Source: Callorhinus ursinus
Lineage: Eukaryota > Chordata > Mammalia > Carnivora > Otariidae
Reading direction: 5' to 3'
Assembly: GCF_003265705.1 (NCBI RefSeq)
Contig: NW_020312817.1
Location: 48,043,825-48,107,824 of the forward strand
DNA length: 64,000 nt
Shown: one piece after another, positions 56,566 through 64,000 of the stretch
Layout of the letters: each line of letters opens with the position of its first letter
How positions within the stretch are numbered: the stretch's first letter is position 1
Translations under genes and position numbers: made by a program
The notes under the pieces: model-generated
Database searches by the model: none
Seen by the model: only the letters and a program-made list of their open reading frames with translations
What the model was told of the DNA's origin: nothing

Positions 56566-56959
56566 TGCCATTTTTCTGAAAGTCTTTTTGGACTCATGAA
56601 GACAATTCTGTATTATCTAACACCCTCTTATGAAGGAATGGAACAGAACTAGGTAAATGTGGAAAATGTAAGATGTTATTGTCCAGTTGATTTAGTATAT
56701 TTTTCACAACAGTCTTCTATTATAATAAAACATGCCCAATTACATCATCATCATTCAGAAGGTGACAAACCTCAAAGACTTTATTGTAGAAAAATAAAAT
56801 GAAAAGCATCTCACCAACTACCTACACAAGAATGCATAATAAGTACAAAGAAGTACAAGAATTATTTTTTTACATTTTTTAGTGATGTTTATCAGGAAAA
56901 AATGGTGTAGCTTTCAAGCTGTTGGCATGTTTAACAGGATGGCTATTACTTTTAAAAAT

Positions 56960-57202
56960 ATAATGTGCAGGGCGCCTGGGTGGTGCAATAGGTTAAGCGT
57001 TTGACTCTTGGTTTCTGCTCAGGTCATGATCTCAGGGTCATGAGATCAAGCCCTGCATTGGGCTCTGTGCTCAATGGGGAGCCTGCTTAAGACTCTCTCT
57101 CCCTCTCTCTCCCCCCACCTCCTGTTCACTCTCTTTCTAAAATAAATAAACAAATCCTAAAATAAAATAATAAAATAAAATAAAAAAATACATAATGTGC
57201 TT
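56960..57202 (+). mobile_element. Can-SINE C of a same-site pair (sense)
   Basis: The body from about 56969 has 'agggcgcctgggtggtgcaa', 'tgactcttggtttctgctca', 'gtcatgagatcaagccctgc', 'ggagcctgcttaagactctc', and a tail that expanded into (TAAAA)n (57155-57190). It is flanked by ataatgtgc at 56960-56968 and ataatgtgctt at 57192-57202. Confidence 0.94.
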
Positions 57203-57436
57203 GGGGCACCTGGGTGGCTCAGGTAAAGCAGCTGACTCTTGGCTCAGGTCATGATCTCAGGGTCCTGGGATCCAGCCTCACATCAGGCTCTGCGCTCAGC
57301 AGGGAGACTGCTTGAGGATCCTCCCATCTCTCTCTCCCTCTGCCCCTTCCCCCACTCTCTCTCTCCCTCTCTCTAAAATAAATAAATAAATAAATCTTTA
57401 AAAATATATATAGATAAATATAGATATAATGTGCTT
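57192..57436 (+). mobile_element. Can-SINE D of a same-site pair (sense)
   Basis: The body at about 57203-57425 has 'ggggcacctgggtggctcag', a deletion that joins 'ggctcag' to 'gtaaagcagctgactcttgg', 'ctcagggtcctgggatccag', 'agactgcttgaggatcctcc' and a tail AAATAAATAAATAAATCTTT ending in an ATAGAT low-complexity run. It is flanked by ataatgtgctt (57192-57202) and ataatgtgctt (57426-57436). Confidence 0.94.
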
Positions 57437-59035
57437 AAAAATTGTTGGTATTTTTTTCAATCTCTATAAGTAGAAATATTTTTCCATAGAAAAGAGTATA
57501 TGTTTTCTTCAGTTTTTAACACCTAAAAAAGATGTGGATAAAAATAGTTTCTTAAAAAAATTTGCAAACATACCATAATATCTTCAATGCTTAATTTCTT
57601 TAGTACTTCTCTTCCATGGTATTTCCCAATTTATAAAAGATTAGTTTTGCATTTTTCCTGAAATTTTATCTCATTATAAAAAGAACCAAATATACTTTAA
57701 ATATATATACATTCTTAAAATTCAGAAGGTATTGGTTTAGCACCTAAGATCTATTTTCACTTTAGACCTTGAATCACCTTTATGGTACTATATTAAGTAT
57801 TAGTTTTAAAATACCAATAAGTAATCCCAAACAAATACTATTTAAATTTTCTCCATTATGCTACAAGTTATATTTATAAGTCCTTGAATGATCGGTTTAC
57901 TAATTTGCTTTTCTTTGTCAATATAACTTCCCTTTTCTCCAGTGGATGAAAATTTATGCAGAACATTAAACACACATACAACACACATGCATATGCACAT
58001 ATAAAACCTCAGAAGTCAGAGATAAGAATGTCTCTCTCCACTTGCTATCCTAGATGGGGGGGTGGGGAGCTTCTCCTGTTGGCTTCTGAGATATTTTCAC
58101 AGCATTTCAGGGCTCTTCAGAAGATAGCTATAAAACCACTTTCACAGATGGATACATTGTTTGGTTTTCATTATTTCTAGTGTCAGCAAATATAGTCAAT
58201 ATGTATTTAAATTATTCAGGCCATTTGTAAAGTTTATCAAAATATACATCTGATCTTTTACTTTAGTTATTATTAATAGGAATGCCAATTTTCTTCCAAT
58301 TTGTATCCAAAGGAAAACACACACACACAAAATGAACAATTCAGAAGTGATGAACAAGACTTTTAAAAGCTTTCAGGATGTTGGTTTAATTCCTGTGAAA
58401 TAGAGTAGAGAACATGTTCCCATGGGGACCCAGGTTTGCTGGTCTGTTATGACTTGCATGGTGTCTGTACCGTCTCAGAGCTTTGTGTGTTTGGTTACAT
58501 GGCTTAAACAATTTTGTATTTTTGTGTACGTATTTGAGTAACTGTGGAAAGGAGATAGTTCTCTCTTCCGCCAACACTCCATATTTATTTCTTGATGCCC
58601 ACCTCTCAGAATCAAGCTGAGTGACATTTTACATATCTGCAGCCCTCAGTGAAAGTGTTCTGTGAACCAGGAGATTATGCATCTTTTCCATGAAGTTGAT
58701 TTCTTTTGTAATCTTATTTTTGTTGGTTTTTTTCAGTATAAAATTTTTTAAAAACTGCATACCTTCCGAAGTTTACAAGTCTGTGTGTTGGTGTTTTGAA
58801 GGGTTTTGTTTGTTTTGGTTTTGGTTTTTGCATTTCCAATATTAAGGAATTCATGAAAACAGGGTACAGACCAAACTAATGAGTCAGTCCATTAAAACAT
58901 TCCTATCATTCACCATAGTCTTCCTCAGGCAGGAGAAAATTGATTAATGGTCAGCACTTGGCCAAAAAAGAGTGAAGAAGCTGAGTAGCAATGACCACTG
59001 ACCTACTTCTTTTTCATTACTTAGTAAAATATCTC
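57437..59035. other. Unassigned AT-rich DNA (about 1.6 kb)
   Basis: No gene or nameable repeat. A GTTTT-rich stretch (about 58796-58835) and short ACAC runs (58316-58329) are present. Confidence 0.5.
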
Positions 59036-59039
59036 TAAT

Positions 59040-60000
59040 GTTATAAATTTTATCAAGAAATATGTGAGTATGTATTTTGCCATCAATTAAGGCAATTTTT
59101 TATCCTTTAAAATGATAATTTATGCTATACATTTCCGATGACAGATTCATTCTTGAATTCCTAGAATAAATCCTAGTTGGTGATATTGCATTTAACTTTT
59201 GTTATAGTCCTAGATTAGATTTCTTAAAATCTGTTGTTATTATTATTATTAAGACTATTTTTTCAGGGCAGTTTTAGGTTCACAGAAAAACTGAAAATAA
59301 GGTACAGAGATTTTCAAACCTCTTTTTTAGATCATTGATTATGCATGCTCTGTTTGTCAGATTTGACTATTGGGATTATGCTAACTTTATAAAGTTAATT
59401 GGGAAAGTTTCTTTCATTTACTGTGTTCTGAAAAACTCTACATAGCAAAGGAATTATTGACACCTTGAAGCTTTCATTGAACTCACTTGTAATTATGGCC
59501 CAAATGCTTTTTGGATACAATTCGTTAACAACTTCCCAATATCTGCTCTACACATCAGTCAGTTGGGATTTTTAACTTTTCTTCAGTGAATTTAAACCTG
59601 TTTCCTCTAGATTTTCTGATAAAAGAACACGAAGTTACAAACACTAATATAGCCGAGTATTTCTTCCTCTTCAATTCATGGGGGGCTTTTTCTTTTTCTG
59701 CTTATGTTTTTACAACTACCTCCTACCTTACTTTAATTTTACTTTTTTCCTTTCTAGCTTCTTGAGGTGAATCTTTAGATTGTTTCCATATGTTTCTCAT
59801 TTATGATTGAGCATTTGGAACTTTGAATTTGCTATGAAGTACAGCTTAATTCACTTTGTTTAAATGTTTTCATCATCATTCTTTCTAATTTATAATCACA
59901 ATTCTTATTTCTTCAATAATTTGAATATTTACAAGACATCAATAGTCCAGTCACTGTTTAGTATTTCATTATAAATTTCCAGTTTTACTACATTTTTCAG
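59040..60000 (-). mobile_element. Ancient L1 ORF2 fragment (antisense)
   Basis: 'cattcttgaattcctagaat', 'aaatcctagttggtgatatt' correspond to the antisense of the RT start ('ttgcattcctggaataaatcccacttggt'). They are followed by ORF2 DNA in reverse ('aattgggaaagtttctttca', 'gactattgggattatgc'). The segment 59250-59330 ('ggcagttttaggttcacaga') is L1 3' UTR-like in antisense and may be a separate insert. It is decayed, and the T-rich + strand fits antisense L1. Confidence 0.55.
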
Positions 60001-61887
60001 GAATTTAGAGATGAATGTGGAAAGTCATTTTGAAAACATAAACATAGACATGGAGTGGGCTACCATCTAATTAAAATAATGTAAAGGATGGTAAATACTA
60101 AACAATTTCATTTTTAGTAAGATGAATTCATCAGATTCATTGTCATTAAAAACTCAAACAGCGTAAGATTGCACGTATTTGTTCTGTTGCTAATAGGAAA
60201 ATGGTGACAGGGTACTGTACCACTGAATGAAAATAAAAAGTCACACAAAAATAGTATCAGAGAACACTTTGGAAAGAACAAATAATGTCAGCTGGTGTGC
60301 CAAGAATGTCGATACAAACCCTATCACAAGTCAAACATATGATTCTATTAGGGCTCACCAGCTCTGACTCCGCTACCCAGACATTTAAATGTTACCTTCT
60401 CCTTCACAGTATCCATTGAAATACTCAATAGCTAGCACTAAAGACTTTAATAAGTAAGGTCAAAGTAAATCACTTAGGGCATCCGGAAATTTAGTACAGA
60501 AAATAAAGAAAGACTTAGACTTGGGATATTCAGATTTCAAAAATGCCCAACAATCTGACTACATAGGCCAATTCTAAATATATTCTAATAAGGTTAAATT
60601 TAAATCTTGAGGTTTTGTAATACTACATGACTTTTATGGTGGATTATATGCGTATTTTCCCTCTACCATCTCTTAGATTAATTACATTGTCAAGAATGTC
60701 AGTTCTCAAACTGTAAAATGATATTTCTCTTTAGACGGTATAGTAGTCAATTTTGTCAGATATTTTCTCTTTAAGCTTACCTGTCAATGTGTACATCTTC
60801 AGGCAAATCCATTTCTCTGATACAATATATTGTAGCCATTGTAGCCATGACACAGAAGCTAAAAAGGACTCTGGTTGGTTGATCAAATACTACTTCTCAA
60901 GTCAAGGGTTTATAATTTCATTTTAAAAATTAACTTCTGGCTGACTCTAGTTAGATGCTCTCAGAATAGAAAGACATCATTTTGGGAGTACCTCTCATTT
61001 TAAATGCATTAATTTTATAAAATTTCAAACTGACCAAAGTCAGGGCAGTAATTCTTATAATAGAATTTCCAACCTTGCTCTAATTAATATTATTTCCAGA
61101 TCATTTTGTACAGCTATCCTCCCAGTGATATGAGAATATTGCTCAGCTCTAATAGGAATTAAATATCAAGGCAATGTGGAAGAAATAAGGATGGATTCTG
61201 GAGAATTCTAAAAAACAAACAATTTTGGGGTCAGGTAAATGGGATAAAAAATAAAAGGGAAAACAGAACTTCAAGGAGGAAAGTAAATGTATACCTGCAG
61301 CTTGTACTTACATAGATGCCAGTATAATGTAGGTATGGAAACCAGTTAAAATTTTAAATCACTGAACACGCAGTTACATACCTTGGAGACTCAGCTAAGA
61401 ATGCTAGCCCTGTAGACCTGTTCCCTGTGGCTAGGGATTGGTTTAGGCATGGTCACATGATAAAACTCTGACCAGTGATATGTGAGGTTGTCTGCCAGAG
61501 GGATTCTGAGATGGTTTCTCTTATTTTAAAAAAGAGCGGTCAAAACAGGATCATTTTGCCTGTGAGATTATCACCTGGTGGTGATGTTTGGAACTGCAGC
61601 AACAATGTTGGACTCCCTTCTGAAGGGAGTGGGCCTAAGAGCAAACATGATGAAGATGACAGAAAAGAAAAGAGAAATACTCAGTGAATCATAATGACAT
61701 CACTGAGCCATTGAGTTAGCCAGACCTGGACCTGCCTTTGATATGTGAACCTAGAATACTGTCTATTATATGAGATCATAAATGTCCTTAAGTTAATTAA
61801 AATTCTCTTCCAACTTTCTTCTGTGGAAAGAGATAGAGATATGGGGTAGTACTGATAGAGAGATGGAAGGGGGGTTGCAAGAAGGTC
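60001..61887. other. Unassigned AT-rich DNA (about 1.9 kb)
   Basis: No gene or nameable repeat. Frames of 70-88 codons on both strands near 61.5-61.9 kb have no domain. Confidence 0.5.
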
Positions 61888-62430
61888 TATTAGTTCTCTG
61901 TTGCTGTGTAACAAATTATCCAGAACACAATTGAAAACAACAAACATTTATTATCACACACAGCTTCTGAGCCTCAGAACTTTTGGAGCTATTGACCTGA
62001 GTGGGTGTCTCATAAAGTTGCGGTCATGCTGTCTGTCTGGGCTGTAGTCTCTAAAGACTTGCCTGGGGCTGGCTGTTTGGCTTCCACACTCACTCATGTA
62101 ACTTGGGCAGGAGGTTTCAGTTCCTCACCACACGGACATTTCCACCGGACTGCTCACAAAATGACTTCTCCTGAGCAAGTGATCCAAAGGAAAGAGAAAA
62201 ACTCATGCAAGAGAGCATGGAGGAGTGTGCCCTCAAGATGGAAGATGCAGTCATTTTATAACCTTTTCTTGGAAGTGATATACTATCACTTCTGCTGAAT
62301 TCTATTTGTTAGAAGCAAGTTGTGAAGTCTTGCACACTTGCACACTATTCCCCACTCAAAGGGAAGGGAATTAACTTCTGCTCTGAAGGGAGGAGTATAA
62401 AAAAATTGTGGACACATTAGAACCACCTGG
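61888..62430. repeat. Old interspersed repeat, long copy
   Basis: 'ctctgttgctgtgtaacaaa', 'aacaacaaacatttattatc', 'ctcactcatgtaacttgggc', 'ctcaccacacggacatttcc', 'tttataaccttttcttggaa', 'gtgatatactatcacttctg' and 'ttctatttgttagaagcaag' trace a common ancient mammalian repeat that also occurs in part at 4621-4893 and probably at 30385-30780. It is the fullest copy of the three. The 97-codon frame at 62005-62298 is inside this repeat and is not a gene. The family name is left open. Confidence 0.65.
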
Positions 62431-62830
62431 GCTTTATTTTCAAGATAAAGCAATTGGAAATATTTAAATGCTGATAGGAAGTACCCAGCAGAGATAAAGT
62501 AGTGGACATTTCTGTGTATTGGTGTCTATTTTCTCTATGTGCTAAGTAGTAAGATCATTTGCTAAAGGTGTTCGATAGACGGTACATGTAGAGATATAAG
62601 TTAAAAAGAAAGAACTGAAGTAATAAAGGAAGTAACAGAGAGTGCTAAATCTAGAGACATAGGTAAAAATATGTTAAAAGCTGTAAAAGAATTCTATATT
62701 ATATAGATAATTCTACATATCTCTGTATGAATATCTTGAATAAAAGGATATATTTCTATCAAAACAAAGCTTACCATAGTTGTTTCCAGAGAAATGAGAA
62801 ACCCTAATTTTAAAGTTTTCTAGGAACAAA
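62431..62830. other. Unassigned DNA
   Basis: No gene or nameable repeat is seen. Confidence 0.5.
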
Positions 62831-62831
62831 T

Positions 62832-62905
62832 TATACATGCATGCACGTGTGTGTGCACACGTGCGTGCGCGCGCACACACACACACAGACACACACACAC
62901 ATGCA
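62832..62905. repeat. Alternating purine-pyrimidine tract (CA/TG/CG)
   Basis: From 62832 to about 62888 the sequence alternates pyrimidine and purine without a break, including atgcatgcacgtgtgtgtgc and gtgcgtgcgcgcgcacacac segments. It then goes on as interrupted (CA)n. The GC-alternating core (62861-62874) is the strongest Z-DNA candidate in the window and one of its few CpG clusters. Confidence 0.95.
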
Positions 62906-62913
62906 CATTGTAT

Positions 62914-63153
62914 ACAAATGGTTTGACTAGGGGCACCTGGGTGCCTCAGTCGGTTGGGCAGCTGACTCTTGGTTTCAGCTCAGGTCATAATCTCAGGGTC
63001 CTGGGATCTGCCAGGCATGGGGCTCTGCATCTGCAGGAAGTCTGCTTCAGGATTCTCTCTCCCTCTGCTCAGAAGTGTGCTCTTTCTCTCTCTCTCTGCC
63101 TCTCTCTCCAAAAATAAATAAATCTTAAAAAAAAAAAACAAATGGTTTGATTA
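62914..63153 (+). mobile_element. Can-SINE with near-perfect target-site duplication (sense)
   Basis: The body at 62930-63137 has 'ggggcacctgggtgcctcag', 'tggttgggcagctgactctt', 'ctcagggtcctgggatctgc', 'gtctgcttcaggattctctc' and the tail AAAAATAAATAAATCTT-A(n). The flanks acaaatggtttgacta (62914-62929) and acaaatggtttgatta (63138-63153) differ at one base. It belongs to the 'gctgactcttggtttcagc' type, like SINE C. Insertion was into the end of the Z-like tract. Confidence 0.96.
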
Positions 63154-63544
63154 AAGGATTCTTTCAAACATTTATGAAGCCATAAAATTCATCTGATATA
63201 CAACTCTTACAGAGCTTACACAAATGAAAAAAAAAAACACCTTTCAATTGTTTTACGGAATGTATTTCCCTTGTATAAATAAGTTAGTTCAATCATTTAA
63301 AAAATGAAAACAGGTATTTAAACTCTGTATTTCTCTGAAGTATTAATATGGGGCCAAGTTTTGTGTATCTGCCCTAGGAAGGATTTCTCAAGTTTATTTG
63401 ATGACAACATTTTGATAATGTAACACTGATTATATCATAGAACACCATGAGAAATATTGCTGTGTCAGATGGGCCCTAGCAGATTTAAGAATATTCAAGT
63501 ATTCCATTAAAAGAACACAGCTAAAACAAGTATTTTCCAGGAAA
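63154..63544. other. Unassigned DNA
   Basis: No gene or nameable repeat is seen. Confidence 0.5.
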
Positions 63545-63860
63545 GTAAAAAATGGCTTAGTATCAGGAAATACATTAATATCTTTTAATCTACCAACTGA
63601 TCAAAGATAGTAGTGGAAGAATGCCAGTTGTCTTGATAGATGTCAGAAAACAATTTGATATACAACATCACGACTATCAAGAACATTTTTAGCATAACAA
63701 AAGCATTTATCTCAAAGCAATAGCCTACTTTATAATTAATAGTTAAAAAATAATTAGAAGACACATGAAAGTCAGAAGCAAGACAATTGTAAATGGAAGA
63801 AGAACTCATCTTCCAATTACTGCTCCCATTCCCAGAAGAGACCTGCTTTAGAATCTGAAC
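63545..63860 (+). mobile_element. Ancient L1 RT fragment (sense), continuing towards the window edge
   Basis: 'atcaggaaatacattaatat', 'ttgatagatgtcagaaaaca' and 'atttgatatacaacatcacg' read as the L1 RT segment that precedes the NIILNGE motif (D-E-K-A-F-D-K-I-Q-H-type, here decayed to RKQFDIQHH). Then 'cctactttataattaatagt' and 'agaagaactcatcttccaat' continue in L1 order. It is truncated on the left. Confidence 0.6.
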
Positions 63861-64000
63861 TAGCCCAAATTAAAGAAAATCTGTCATTTCACTCTTTTGG
63901 CAGTATTTTGCATTGCTAATAGTAGAGAAACTGGAAGATGGCCCTTCAACGAAATTAACTTCTTAATGAATACACCAAGTTTCTGTACACACAAAATTAT

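Noticed and set aside
62005..62298. 97-codon + frame as a possible exon
   Set aside because: It falls within an old interspersed repeat whose phrases are seen elsewhere in the window.

Overview
This window looks like mammalian nuclear DNA from a carnivoran, and it reads as an intergenic or deep-intronic, repeat-filled, AT-rich tract. The lineage call rests on about 14 copies or fragments of the tRNA-derived Can-SINE (head gggcgcctgggtggctcag, TC-rich middle, AAATAAATAAATAAAATCTT-A(n) tail) and on L1 elements with a carnivoran-type 3' end. Several SINEs carry the tail 'ctgcttgtgttccctctctc' and none carries the dog-type head 'gggatccctgggtggcgcag'. I therefore infer an arctoid (bear, seal or mustelid group) rather than a dog or cat; this is inference from memory of SINE subfamilies.

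I find no functional protein-coding gene, exon chain, tRNA, rRNA, CRISPR array or operon. All open frames are short (151 codons or fewer), and the recognisable ones are shards of decayed L1 ORF1/ORF2.

Layout. 1-8 kb: mostly unassigned DNA with one Can-SINE, an AAAG tract, a GT microsatellite and an antisense L1 piece. 8.7-15.8 kb: a near full-length sense L1 with 13/15 bp target-site duplications, dead by many lesions and split by a roughly 510 bp LTR-like insert. 16.8-18.3 kb: an old L2. 20.2-22.6 kb: an unassigned, more GC-rich block. 23.7-26.1 kb: old L1/HAL1 around a second copy of the same LTR-like element. 31.8-41.0 kb: layers of ancient L1 and HAL1 interrupted by Can-SINEs. 41-46 kb: antisense L1 pieces, two exact short tandem duplications and a carnivoran L1 3' end. 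47-57.5 kb: SINE-rich, with MIR, L2 and L1 3' ends, including a tiny U6 snRNA fragment between perfect direct repeats. 59-64 kb: antisense L1, an unnamed old repeat, an alternating purine-pyrimidine tract and a young-looking SINE.

The elements do not act together as a system. What the window preserves is a layered record of L1-driven retrotransposition. The most informative items are the U6 micro-insertion (52.2 kb), two cases where SINEs were inserted twice at the same target (34.4 and 57 kb), the LTR nested in the L1 (11.4 kb) and two nearly vanished A-rich insertions (24.6 and 32.6 kb). All repeat names come from recall of consensus patterns, not from a database search.
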